Assembly (NCBI GenBank): GCA_023078555.1
Contig: CM041203.1
Span: 5,540,538 to 5,604,537 of the forward strand
Direction: 5' to 3'
Length of the DNA: 64,000 nucleotides
Origin: Ulva prolifera
Taxonomy: Eukaryota > Chlorophyta > Ulvophyceae > Ulvales > Ulvaceae
Shown here: in pieces, positions 1-10,814 of the stretch
How positions within the stretch are numbered: the first letter of the stretch is position 1
Layout of the letters: each line of letters begins with the position of its first letter
Translations under genes and position numbers: made by a program
The notes under the pieces: generated by a model
The model's input: the letters and a program-made list of their open reading frames with translations, nothing else
Database searches by the model: none
What the model was told of the DNA's origin: nothing

Positions 1-1
1 G

Positions 2-1720
2 TGGAGATGGCTCGTCGTCTTCGCCGGAGGAAATCTCCGTCGCTGGTTCCCCCTCATGCAACTGTACGGCGCCAGCTCCTGGAGCACTGGGCGACCACAG
101 CTGCTTCAGTTTCGCCCGAGGCTTGGCTGGCAGGTTTGAAACCCACGCCGGAGGATCAGGCGAAGGCGGGGCCAGATGTGCGACGGACAACACCCCGCCA
201 CCTTCAGCCATGGTAGCAGCATCTCGGCCGGCCGCTCCCGGGTGGGGGGCAGGCAACCTCGGCCCCACCAGTCCGGGGGTAGCCCCGGACGGGTCGGCGT
301 GTGGCTGCGCCGTGGGGTCTGCCCCGCCGGGGATGGGGGTGGCCGCGCTGTACCCGGCCGCGTTGGGGGGAATGGGGCCAGGCCCGGCAGACGGGCCCGC
401 GCCCGCTACCACCCTTCCACCAGGGTGGTGGGGGGCGTCGCTGTGACTGTCGTCCTCTCCTGCTGCTGGGAGAGGCTCTGTGTTGGACGCACCTGGCAGC
501 ACAGACTCCTTGGGCGCGGGCGGGGCGGCCTGTGATGGAGCGAGGCCCTCTATCGGTGGGGGCAGACATCCGGTGGTCCTGGAGGGTGGGGAGGCAGGGG
601 CCTTTAGGGTGCCGGGCTGTAGTTGCTCAGGCGGCTCTGCTGTCTGGGGCCCCCCATCGGCCCGGGGGTTCGCGTGCTCCCCCCCTTCGGCTGGCTGACT
701 TCCCAAGGCCCGCTCTACTGCGGCAGCACCCCCTCGCCTGCCAAGATGGCCCCCCCTTCGTGGCTGTGCTGGCTGTTGTAGGCTCTGCCCACGGCTAAGG
801 GCATGCCCCCCCCGAACCGGCCTCCCCCCGTGCCGCCAGAGCCGCTGCCCACGCCCTCCCCTGGCCCCGCCCTCCGATGCACTGCCGACGCTGGAATCAG
901 CCTGCACCGAAGCACGGTCCTCCTCGGGTCCCGGGGATATGGCGTGCCTCGGAACTACCACCGGACTCGAGCGAGCGGCGTCCCCCAGATCGATCTGCAA
1001 CGCCATCAGCGGTGCCTGTAGCGGGGACTCCGTTACCGCAGCCGCTGGCCACTTCGGTACCGGATTCCGCGGAGCCGTGGACTCCCGCTCTACCCATTCC
1101 TTTATCCTCGCTGTCCCGCCTGTGAGCAGCACACGCTCGCGGGCGCCGCCGACATCCTCCGCCACTCCCACCGTGTCCTGGCACGATCTATACAACACAA
1201 TCTCAGGGGGCTCGCACGGGGCCTCGGTACGGACTGCGCGCTCGAACGCGAGTGCTCGAAGGTCATGCCACAAGGACACCATCTTCCATTCTACGTAGGA
1301 GTCGTTGTCCGTCGGGGACACTGCGTCTTCCGCTTCTTTCATCGCCTGTATCGAATCAAGGTACGTCTCCAGCCCATCCCCTCCGGCAGCTACCACACAT
1401 CCCACCATGGTAATATCTACTGCTGTAAGAACGTAGCCAAGACCCATGAGATCGACGGGGAATCCCGGGTCCCGGCCGCATAGCGATATCTCAGGGATGG
1501 GTTGCCCAGGCGTCCACTTCCCTCTCTCTGCGGCCTCCACGAATCGATAGAAAGACTTCTCATACGACTCATGACTGTTCAAGTTAGCTAGCAATGTCCG
1601 TAAGGCCCCATCCGATATCATACTTGCACACGACAACAGTACTCTGATATTCACCGCGAATTGAAACCTCACTCCTTCGTCAATTTCAACATAGACTGGC
1701 AAAGACGATTGCACAATCAT
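2..1720 (-). CDS. Long proline/alanine/glycine-rich open frame, runs off left edge
   Basis: A single minus-strand frame of 573 codons is open from the ATG at 1720 to the edge of the window with no stop. I checked it line by line. The first ~180 residues look like an ordinary folded domain (hydrophobic and charged residues mixed, for example VYVEIDEGVRF and YVEWKMVSLWHDLRAL). The rest is low-complexity Pro/Ala/Gly with scattered acidic stretches. The frame is also open upstream of 1720, so it may be entered by splicing rather than from this ATG. It follows the transposase stop at 1950 by about 230 bases, so it is either the second gene of the transposon or a last exon of the transposase. I recognise no domain. 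Confidence 0.5.
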   Translation of the reverse strand, partial: MIVQSSLPVYVEIDEGVRFQFAVNIRVLLSCASMISDGALRTLLANLNSHESYEKSFYRFVEAAERGKWTPGQPIPEISLCGRDPGFPVDLMGLGYVLTAVDITMVGCVVAAGGDGLETYLDSIQAMKEAEDAVSPTDNDSYVEWKMVSLWHDLRALAFERAVRTEAPCEPPEIVLYRSCQDTVGVAEDVGGARERVLLTGGTARIKEWVERESTAPRNPVPKWPAAAVTESPLQAPLMALQIDLGDAARSSPVVVPRHAISPGPEEDRASVQADSSVGSASEGGARGGRGQRLWRHGGRPVRGGHALSRGQSLQQPAQPRRGGHLGRRGGAAAVERALGSQPAEGGEHANPRADGGPQTAEPPEQLQPGTLKAPASPPSRTTGCLPPPIEGLAPSQAAPPAPKESVLPGASNTEPLPAAGEDDSHSDAPHHPGGRVVAGAGPSAGPGPIPPNAAGYSAATPIPGGADPTAQPHADPSGATPGLVGPRLPAPHPGAAGRDAATMAEGGGVLSVAHLAPPSPDPPAWVSNLPAKPRAKLKQLWSPSAPGAGAVQLHEGEPATEISSGEDDEPSP

Positions 1721-1949
1721 CAGGTAGTATTCTGTGCAATGGAGACGACATGCGCTAGCGATTGCGACGCCGGTGGTCGAAGAAGGCCACATGTGGCTAC
1801 ACGCGCACTGAGTACAGGGACTGGATGAGGCAGGTGACCACCGGTGTACATATGTTGACGCTGAACATGACCCGACTCGGTCCATCTTGGTCCCAAATGA
1901 TCCGTCCCCCAGGGACAGAAGGGATAGCTTACATGACAGCAAAGGTCCT

Positions 1950-4900
1950 TCACACGGTGCGGCCTGATGCCTTATTGGCAGTCGCCCAATACTGCACACA
2001 TTGTACACTACTTCTGACGGGGACTAGTTGGCAGGGCACAGCATCCACGTCTATTACGTATCTGCCTTCATACGCCCTGGACCCACGGTGTGCACCCGCC
2101 ACACAAAAAAACTCGGGGGGCCGCCCCAACACAGGGTCCGGCGCGCGGGCTCCGGGTGTGACTGGCTCCGTACTCCTATACAGGTCGGCAACCCCCAGAT
2201 ACAAGGGGTCGGGCTCGTGCACACATGACACGCAGGTGACCCCGTCCCGGGGCTGCAACGTCGCCCGCATCAAGTACTGCAGCTCCCCTACGTAGTACGT
2301 CACTGTCCCTCCGCCCTCTCCCCGACCCCCCTCAATAAGGTACTTCACGAGGCACCACTTATTATCCTTCTTACCCTGTGTTGACTGCTGTGCACTGCTG
2401 AAGACGTCCCCCACGCGGGACTGTACCCGTTGGAATTTGCACAGGGTCACTGTGCCCTCCTTGCGACAAGCATCTACAGAACCTCTCACCGGCAACCCAA
2501 TAGCCCGGGTGATAGCCACCCGGCGGGCATGGCCCGCCCCCAAGCGACGGTGCGTAGGCCAGCCCTCTTCCTGGAGGGAGTCCTGGTGGAGGAGGAGGTA
2601 CGGCAGCCCGGAAACGGCCCCTCCGTTGAAGTCCAGAGGGAGCACCTCGGCTGACCCCGACAGAGACAGCTCCCTGCCAGCACCATGCACCCGGCCGGTA
2701 ACCCGGTCAATATCAAGAGATTGCTCGGGTGCTGACCTGCCACTGCGCGTTCGCGCCCTCCGGCGTTTTTCGGTGGCAATGGCATCCGACAGAGTTGTCA
2801 TGGCTGCATTCACTGTGCCAGCATCGTGCAATAACCGCATGCAAGTCCGACGAAGCAGTTCATCGTTCACATACACCTGTTCTGGACAACGAGTGGAACG
2901 GTACTTGATCAGCCTCTTCAGCAGCTGGACCATCCGCTCTATCCAGAATTCGAGACTGAAGAAGGCTGCACCGCAACACCTCACCTGATCTGGGAGGTGA
3001 CAAGCCGCCAGATGCAGCTTGTAGGTACTGATAGCAGCTCCCTCGAACGTCTCCTCCGCGAGTTTGGCGTACTGCAGCAGCGTCCCCTGGGCCTGTGTGA
3101 TCCGGGCTGGTGTGTGCTGCCCCGATTCATATCTGAGGCAATACAGGGCCCCTGATCGCAGGAGCCCCCACATCTGCTCAAACACTTTCCGAATTGGCAA
3201 CTCGGACGGCTTCCACGGGAGATTGTGTAGGAGGTACAGGGAGAATGTCTCAGTAAAGGCCAGCCGGTCCTCCATGAGCCACCGACTGCGGTGCCTGCAG
3301 CAAACGATTCCGTTGAGCTACCCGTGCAGATGGGGAACCGCGGCGATGACCTGCTACAAGCGGGCCCCTCGTGGGCAGGGGGAGTATCAGCCCATCCAAG
3401 GAACCGACAACTATGGTGACGCACTTGGTGATGTCAGTGTACACTTTCTTGAAAAGGGACGTCTGCATGATATGAGGAGCTCTGGCTGCGATCGCATTGA
3501 CCACATCAGCAGGCAACCGGTACAGGGCGCAGGGCCCCGTCGGGGGGGCCTTCTTAGATTTCTTCCTGCCTAGCGGAGGGAGCCACTGGTTCCAAAAGTC
3601 CATCAGAACACCAAGAAGGAAGACGTGCGCCACTCCAAGCCGGACAAAATGACAGGGGCTGCACGCGACGCATGATGGGGTGCACAAAATTGACTCGAAG
3701 GCAAGGCAGGGAGCAGCATGCGGCAGAGGGTGCAGGGCGAACTTGAAGTAGGAGAGGATGCTGAACAGCGGGGACCCTTTCACACCCAATAGCTTGTACT
3801 CGTCCTTGGCGAGCTTAGCCCTTAACTCCGGCGTGTCTTTTTTGCAGAATCGATCCCAGGTCGGAGTGTGCACCTGTACGCCCACCCATGCATTGGGAAT
3901 TCCTGCGGGGGTGCAATGGCACTCCATCTGCGCCACCTGCTAGTGGCATTGGTCAGACGGCTTTCAGGTCGTGTTGGCGACAGTACGCTGAACATCGAGA
4001 AGGAGTGGCCACAAAGCGATCCATGCAGTAGTCCGGGAATGGGGAATAGGGGCCGAGCACACGAAGCTGCACCTGGGCGGCGATCTTGTCGCCCTTTCTG
4101 CCCCTGGCCATGATCTCCGCCGCCGAATACTTCAGTCGGTTGTCTGACATCCAAGAACTCGGTGGCACCGGCTGCGGTTCGGTCCACGCAGTCCGCGGGG
4201 GGATGCCCCCTGAGTCGGGTTGCACACTCCCGGCCACCATCCGCGGGGTTGCCGTCGATGCTGCAGCTTCCTCCTCTGGAGTGAGAGTTTTCCCCTTCAG
4301 AGGCCCGTTGACATAGCAGGGGGCGGGCTGCTGCAGAGGGCGATGGTGTCCCAGCCACCTGCACGCAGGTGAGGAGTGGTTGGAAGGTAACGTTTGGGCC
4401 AAGACAGGCAGGTGTGGGATGTGACTGGACGCAGACACTACGCACCTCACAGTGTTGGCGGAGAACACCCACACGCCGTTCTGTGCGCATCTGAAACATG
4501 CCCTCTTGGCCGTATGACCGATGCTGTTAGTAAGCTTCTCCAGCCAGGGGATATCCCCCTCTACACAGCAGAGCACCGGCCAAACGGACAGTACCTCGCC
4601 CCCTGGCAGTGTGATTTTGAGTGCCTCACCCCCAGCTCCTGCATTCAAGCCATCACATGGTGCGGGGGCCAGACACTACGTGATCGGGAACTGTACACAT
4701 CACGCGGCAGTGGCCAGGCAGGCAAGGTGAGTGCGCGCCCCGATCATGCTTCTTGAAGAACGCCACCACGGACTCCAGAATGCTGGCCATGCATGTCGGC
4801 TCGGATGGACCCTCCACCACACCAAGGGTAATCCAGGCCTCATTAGTACATGCGAGATGGGGCGGGAGATCAAGCAGGCGGATCCCCCAGATCGTGACGC

Positions 4901-6461
4901 CGTGCTGTTTGTTGACATACAGTTGTGCAGCATCCCCCCCTGCAAGTGAGTGGTGAGGCAACCAAGGGACACAATTCACTGCGTGTTCCAGTAAGCAGAG
5001 CGACAGAGATAGGGAGGGCTGAACACACCGAGACCGAAAAGCAGCACGACTTCCCCGGCCTCTGGATTCGTAATCTTGTTCCCATATGCTTTGTCTAGGG
5101 CCTTTCCTGCAGGGGAGTTGATGAAGCTGGTCTTGTCCTCGATCGCTGCTGCCCTGGCTTCTTGGATGCTCATCAGCAGCCCCGGTTGCAGCAGGAGGTC
5201 CTTCAGTGAGGCCTCTTCACCAAAGTAGAAGACAGAGCGGACTGGGACACCCTTTCCCGTGAGGTCGACGTCGAACCGTGGCTGTGTACATCCAGGTGTG
5301 CCACAGGTGTCCTCCAAGTGATGCTGATGGTCACTTGGATCAAGCTCAGGAAACAGTTCCCAGCACTGGGGACAAACGTGCCGCGTCACAGACGACACAT
5401 CCGGGACATCCAACACTGCCTTGACGAGGTGGAACGAGGGTGGGAAAAAGTTGCCATCAGGTAGCAGGAGGTAATGTATGAACCTGCACCACGTATCGAC
5501 GACCACGTCTTGTATGCGAAAGAGGCTCTTCAACTGCGCAATCCACATGCACACCGTAAGTACGGTGAGGACGCTCCCGGTGTTTATGTGTTTCTTTCGT
5601 TGCTCATGCCACCAGGCTCCTGAGCCCTTCCGGGCCCCGGTGGTGGGGGGGGGGGGCTGTCGACGTCATCGTCCTGCAAGAGGGAGACACATGCCACATG
5701 GTCGATCAGCACGCCAGGGGAGACACGACGTAACAGACCGATGTTAAAGTTGCCACACCTCGGACCCGTCCGTGCTGTATTCTGATTCGGACGAGGAGGG
5801 GATGGAGGAAGCGTCTGAGAAGTAGGAGTCCGAGTCTGTAGCCCGGGCGAGGTACTCGGCCTCGTCGATGTCAGAGGGTGGGGGCAGCTGTAAAATCACG
5901 CGAATTAGTGCAGTAGCTGCAGATGCAGGTATGGGCAGTCGCACCGCCCGGCCTGGGTCCACAGCGGGCCCACACATGGCCCACAGCAGTCACTGTCAGA
6001 CCAAACACCAGCAGGCAAGGCATGCGGGCCTAGAGCGCCGGGATGCATGGAGGGATTCGCACAGCGAAGAGGTCGTCAGAGTTGGCGGGATGGTTGGGGT
6101 GGCCAGCCAGCGCAGGGGGTATGGGCTGTGGCGAAGAGGGGCCAGCCCCATCGGGAACCCCGCTGACGTCAGCCCCAAGGGTAGCGGAGGAGAATGGCGT
6201 AGGTGGCCGCGAGGATGGACCTGCCCCATCGTGGCCACCAGCGGCTCCCGGGGCACGGGCCGCGGCGGCCCTCCTCAGGCGCTTTTGGCAAGGCTCATAG
6301 TGGTTTTGAGCGGTGGTATGTCTGACGAACTTCTCACCACAGGCTTGACACTGGAATTTAAGTGTCTCCTTCCCCACACGCTCTGGACGGAGTAGACGCT
6401 TACAGTTAACCTCTCCCATCAAGGCATCGACATCATCCCTCGTCCTTCTGGATGCGGCCAT
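1950..6461 (-). CDS. tnp2-like (EnSpm/CACTA) transposase, split by introns or frame breaks
   Basis: Transposase expected to cut and rejoin the ends of a CACTA element. Blocks in order on the minus strand: start near 6461 with a zinc finger (CQACGEKF..HTTAQNHYEPC) and a Pro/Ser-rich tail to 6030; an acidic serine-rich block 5977-5744; 5554-4976 with a further Cys/His cluster (CPQCWELF, CGTPGC); 4979-4653 with the tnp2 hallmarks LLDLPPHLACTNEAW and GVVEGPSEPT; 4648-3953 with CCVEGDIPWLEKL, GHTAKRACFRC and LGHHRPL; 3936-3250 with VAHVFLLGVLMDFWNQWL; and 3275-1950 with the DUF4218-like HLAACHLPDQVRCCGAAFF and FWIERMVQLLKRLIKYR. A GTGAGG..TGCAG intron of about 85 bases fits near 4300-4400. The join near 4980 did not resolve in frame, so the copy may be partly degraded. 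Family identification is good; the exon map is approximate. Confidence 0.7.
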
Positions 6462-6778
6462 CTTCAGCGGCCGGCATAAAAGGGTGGAAAGGCTACCTGA
6501 GTCTCTGGCACCTGCTGTGCGGACAACCGCATTCAGGTCGAAAGAGTACAGCGACACGTACACAGAACGCCTGGCCGCCACGGCGACGGGACGTGCGCCG
6601 GGATATCGAGGCAGACCGGTATTCGAAAGCAGACACCGCAACGACGCTTGACTGCCTTACCAGTGAAAGCGCGGCACAGCACAGCATGTCAGGACAATTA
6701 TGTGTGATACTGATTCACAATAACACCTACTGCCGTTGCGTATCTTACTATCTAAACATCTACGTCGATTACCGCAGT

Positions 6779-7446
6779 ATGACCAACCTGCAGTTTAAGT
6801 TTCTTCGCGCCTCGCCGGTCGTGATCGAGCAAGAAGTTGTAGATGATGTAAAGGTCGGAGGAGGGATGCTCGATGTGCTGGTGAGCAACGTATGGAGCAG
6901 AGGCGCCGGCGTCGACGGTTTAACTCTGGCGTCGACCGTTGACAAGGACAGCACCGTGGACATCGACAGTCAAGAGAAACTGAAGACTTGCGTGTTGTAC
7001 TACTGAAAGGCACCATAGCCGGTGTGCTTGTGTCGCCCGTGCTCGTGAAGCCGCTGGGGAAAGGGAGAGGGGGCTTTGCAGCAGCGCCGACAGCGCAGGG
7101 CACTGCCTGTTCCACCGCCACGGCTGCGTGCGGCGAGGATCACGAGAAGTGGGAGCGGATGAAGGATGGGGTGCTGATGTGGTCGGTAGGGATGGAGAAA
7201 GCAGTCGCTCGCATGGCGGAGGCTGACACAGAAGGAAAGCTGGTGAACGCCCTCGTCAACGAGGAGGCCCCAGCAGACGAGAGGATGTACCCAGGCAGCT
7301 TTCTGACGAGATTTTACGCGGACGCGCTGAGGAATGCAGCAGTAGGGGTGCGACAGCCATGTCAGAATAACAACGTGCTTGGAACATGTCGTCCGCGGTC
7401 AGCCCTCCAGCACCTGTGGCTGCCGACCTATTCTGTGAGCTCCTGA
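6779..7446 (+). CDS. Possible exons of an unrecognised plus-strand gene
   Basis: Two overlapping plus-strand frames look more protein-like than their surroundings. One starts at the ATG at 6779 (FLRASPVVIEQEVVDDVKVG) and stops near 7006. The next, about 6990-7380, carries a mixed helical stretch (HEKWERMKDGVLMWSVGMEK, then GKLVNALVNEE). An acceptor at the end of ..ctactgaaag near 7008 and a donor GTAGGG near 7345 are possible. The gene would run divergently from the transposase and could be part of the transposon or a host gene. No family recognised. Confidence 0.3.
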
Positions 7447-7830
7447 CTCCGGTCCGTGATAATATATGCGTGCAGTAATTACTGACAGATGTTGTGTACA
7501 GGACGGAAAAACTAGCACAGCTTACGTCGCTGCGAGGAATATCAGCAGCGCTTTCTACAGTCAGATTGGCTGTCTGACCAACAGGAACAAACAGTGCGCT
7601 GCGCAGGATGCTTAAGTTTCCAACTTGTTTTGATGCAGCTGTGGTGTTGCGTCCCGGGCCCGATATGGGCAGCCTGAGGGGCGTTTGCCGAGTGTGCAGG
7701 AAGTTTCCGGGACGGGCGTATGACCACAACATAGCGATGCGAAGGAAGGAATCGTATCGTGAAGCTCCCCATCTGCTTGCGGCACTGCACAAGTCTGCAA
7801 ACTCCAAGGCACGTCCTTCTCCTTGGTAGG

Positions 7831-8094
7831 GGCTGGAGTAGCCATTCGCCGAATGGCCACTCTGTGCGGTGTCATGCATTGTCTTGCACTGCACGCGGCT
7901 GGAGTAGCCATTCGCCGAATGGCCACTCTGTGCGGTGTCATGCATTGTCTTGCACTGCATGCGGCTGGAGTAGCCATTCGCCGAATGGCCACTATGTGCG
8001 GTGTCATGCATTGTCTTGCACTGCACGCGGCTGGAGTAGCCATTCGCCGAATGGCCACTCTGCGCAGTGTCATGCATTGTCTTGCACTGTACGC
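7831..8094 (+). repeat. 66-bp minisatellite, four tandem units
   Basis: Four head-to-tail copies of a 66-base unit start at 7831, 7897, 7963 and 8029. Only scattered substitutions separate them. Each unit contains the 17-base palindrome GCCATTCGCCGAATGGC. Because 66 is a multiple of three, several reading frames stay open through the array on both strands, giving long but probably meaningless ORFs. It could be a subterminal repeat array of the neighbouring transposon. Confidence 0.9.
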
Positions 8095-8272
8095 GACGTA
8101 CCAAGCTTAAGAGCCTATGCAGTTCACCATTAGAGGAGACCGGACCCCAATAGACCACGAACCCTTGAAAACGCCCGAGGCATGGGCAATGGAGGACGGC
8201 GTGTATGTGTGCGAAAATCTCGTGGCAATCACTGGGGCCTGACGCTCTATCGAAGGGACCGCAGACTCGCCC

Positions 8273-8945
8273 ATGAAGCCTGGCAAGAGACCACGAAAGA
8301 GCGGGAAGGTACTTCCACCTGACACCCTGTACAGACTACGCCACTGATGTGTTCTACCTGTGACATCGACCGAGACAAGCAGGCGCTCCTGCAGGCACCT
8401 ACCGCAAACAAGGCATCGAGACAGGGAGGTCATCCCAACCCAGGACGGCGCAAGGTGCTCGACGATCTGCCATCCCCACCACGAGCGCTTCGGCGACGAT
8501 CAAGGGCAGACCAATCAGTTCATGATAACAGTGAACAGCAGCCGGAAGCGGACGAGGCAGATCCCACCGCGTCGGATGAAGAGGCCGAACCTGATCAGCC
8601 TGCGGACGCACGCAGCCCCTCACCGGAGATGGAAGTGCAAGCAATGGCACCGGTACGGCTTCTCCAGCTAACTGCTTGTGTCTGAGATCTCTGTCCGTGG
8701 ATATTTGCCCCGTCCAATACCCTGCCAGCTGGAAGAGCTCTTGCGCGATGCAGAAGTCTCAAGACGCGATCGCGAGGCGAAAGGCCAAGGCCGACAAGAA
8801 GGCTGACGAAGAAGCACGTGACGAGTTGAAGAAAAAGATTGAGGAGTACGAGACTCGGCTGGCGGCATATCGGCCCACGAGCAAGAAACCGGAAGTGCAG
8901 AAACTAAAAGCTGATATTGCGCTATTCACGGTACGTCAATCTTGA
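8273..8945 (+). CDS. Possible multi-exon gene encoding an acidic, then coiled-coil protein
   Basis: A short frame starts with ATG near 8273 (MKPGKRPRKSGK) and ends at a possible donor GTACTT. A second block, about 8380-8655, is acidic and proline-rich (EADEADPTASDEEAEPDQP). A third, about 8735-8929, is highly charged (KAKADKKADEEARDELKKK, then EEYETRLAAY) and should form a coiled coil; it ends at a good donor, GTACGT. Later exons are not visible. The gene might be a transposon accessory gene or an ordinary host gene. No family recognised. Confidence 0.35.
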
Positions 8946-10020
8946 TTCGATACAGTTGATACTACATTTAACACCAAAGTCTGTATTAAAATCAATGTTT
9001 GCCTATGATTAACCCATACGACGAATGGATCCCAGGTGGTCTGGGAGACACAGAATAATGCCGCAGACTCATGCATCTGGTCATGCCTGCAGGCGGAGTT
9101 GGTTAAGATTCAAGACTCCTTATTGCTTCACAAGTAGCGAAGGCACTTCGGTCAATATTGATTAATCGTCCAACATAGGTCCTCTGCCCGGTCGGGTTCA
9201 TATCATGTTACAGGATGTTGAGTGTCCTTGTAGCAGTGAATGTTTGCTCTGACTCGAGGTGAATGTGGGAAGTGCAGGCAATGTAAGCACACACATCACA
9301 CTGATTCAGGCAAGCTGCCAATTCCAGACCCGTGTTCACGTTCCCCAACTGGTCAACATCGCAACTGGATTCCCAATCAAAGCACGTGCGTGCACGCCGA
9401 ACACAAGTCCATGTACATGTCAGTTGATGCAACTCACGCCCAGCAAGCTCTTGGCGACTCATTGATCGGTGTCTACAAGTGCACTTGTCGATTCACAAAT
9501 GTATCAGCGTCCACGATTAACGAACCATTCGTGACATGCCTCGCGAGATGTCATAAGCCGCACGTCATAAATCACCATGGATACGGCGCAGCCTACGCTG
9601 TCCGTCGCCCCCTGTCGGACGCCATACGTATGCGCTCCGGATCAGGCAGTTTATGCAAATCTCCGTTCTCCGTCCGTCGGACGGCCAACGGATCCGTGAT
9701 TTCCTCCGCTCATTGTCCGATGCGGCTCCTAAGTGAGGCTGATGGCGACCAGCGTTGCCCTGTGACTCACCAGACGGGAAACGGAACATCCTGCCTACCT
9801 CTGTAACGTCGCCCCGATAGTCCGTGCAACATACGTCCGGCCTCCACCGATTCTCCGAAGGCTCTCCAACTGCCCCTCCGTACACACTACGTCAGCTCTC
9901 CGATTCACCGTGTCGCCATTCTTCTAGTGAGCACGTCCACAGTACAAACTCAAGACTGTGGCACTGGCCTGCGGCTTTAACGTCAGAATCTCAAGTTGAG
10001 ATACCACTACTCACAGGCTG
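8946..10020. other. No supported gene
   Basis: Only frames without domain character or plausible splice partners occur here. No RNA gene or repeat was recognised. Confidence 0.5.
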
Positions 10021-10814
10021 AGTCACAGCTGCATCATGCTGTGTGAACAATGATTGTATGTATGCCGAAGGTGCCTTCGACTTCAGATGTGTACATCACA
10101 ACCTTGGCTCCGGAGTCTGCGTCTGTGTGCTACAGCTGCGAAGCTGCTTGAAGCTCTGTCCATGCAAAGGACACAGGCTGCCTCACGCGTGCACACCGCA
10201 GTACTAGTGGTACAGCAGAATCAGCCTCGGGCACATACATCGACGCATAGGGCGTATGCAGACTCCAACATACCTTCACGCTACATAGCATGCATTGCTG
10301 AGTTGTAGCTCCAGCTAGCTGTAGTCGCGTCCGGTGCGGACGGACACCTGTCCATCCAACTTGCGCTTCAAGGGCGCCAAAAAGCTGTGCAGCGCTCCGA
10401 GCATGGCGAGACTGTTACACTGGTGTAAACTGGCGCAAGCTTCTTGAAAACATCAGCCCCGATCGAATAACTTACGATTTGATATAAGTATAATATATAG
10501 CGCTGGCTCGGAGTCATCACAAAATGCGCGCTCGATCTCGGGGGCATCGCTCTCCGCAGCCTCATCGACATACAAGCTTAGGCCTAGGTAGCATCAATAC
10601 CACAAAAACATCATGTTACTAGACCAGTGATTCGGTCATCTCTCAGGTGAGACACTCTGATATCTACGCAGGCGTGTGCTGCAGCTGGGAGTGCATGTAC
10701 AACTCGATCGACAGGTGGACCACATAGACGACCATGTGGGCCTTGTAGGTCTCAGAGAGCCAATTAGAACTTCATCTTGGAAGTTCAGTGGCTGTCAGGC
10801 TGGCTGACGAACCG
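10021..10814 (+). repeat. Upstream part of tandem duplication, copy A
   Basis: This non-coding stretch is clearly similar to 13650-14430, with substitutions and small indels (for example a 7-base difference inside ggctccg[gagtctg]cgtctg). Indels do not respect a reading frame, so it behaves as 5' flank, not coding sequence. It leads straight into the first exon of the duplicated membrane-protein gene and should contain its promoter. A conserved stretch ggtctcagagagccaat lies shortly before the start codon in both copies. Confidence 0.8.

Larger units (their letters stand above)
1..6650 (-). mobile_element. EnSpm/CACTA-type DNA transposon, left end outside the window
   Basis: The minus-strand genes in this stretch belong to a DNA transposon: a tnp2-like transposase (6461 down to 1950) and a long proline-rich frame directly downstream. 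CACTA elements usually carry two genes plus subterminal repeats, and this layout fits. I could not find a convincing CACTA terminal repeat on the right, and the left end is not in the window, so the limits are approximate. The plus-strand exons and minisatellite at 6.8-8.9 kb could also belong to the element. Confidence 0.5.

Noticed and set aside
7256-8158. Minus-strand 300-residue frame over the minisatellite
   Set aside because: Its length comes from the 66-base repeat keeping the frame open. The remainder has no protein character.
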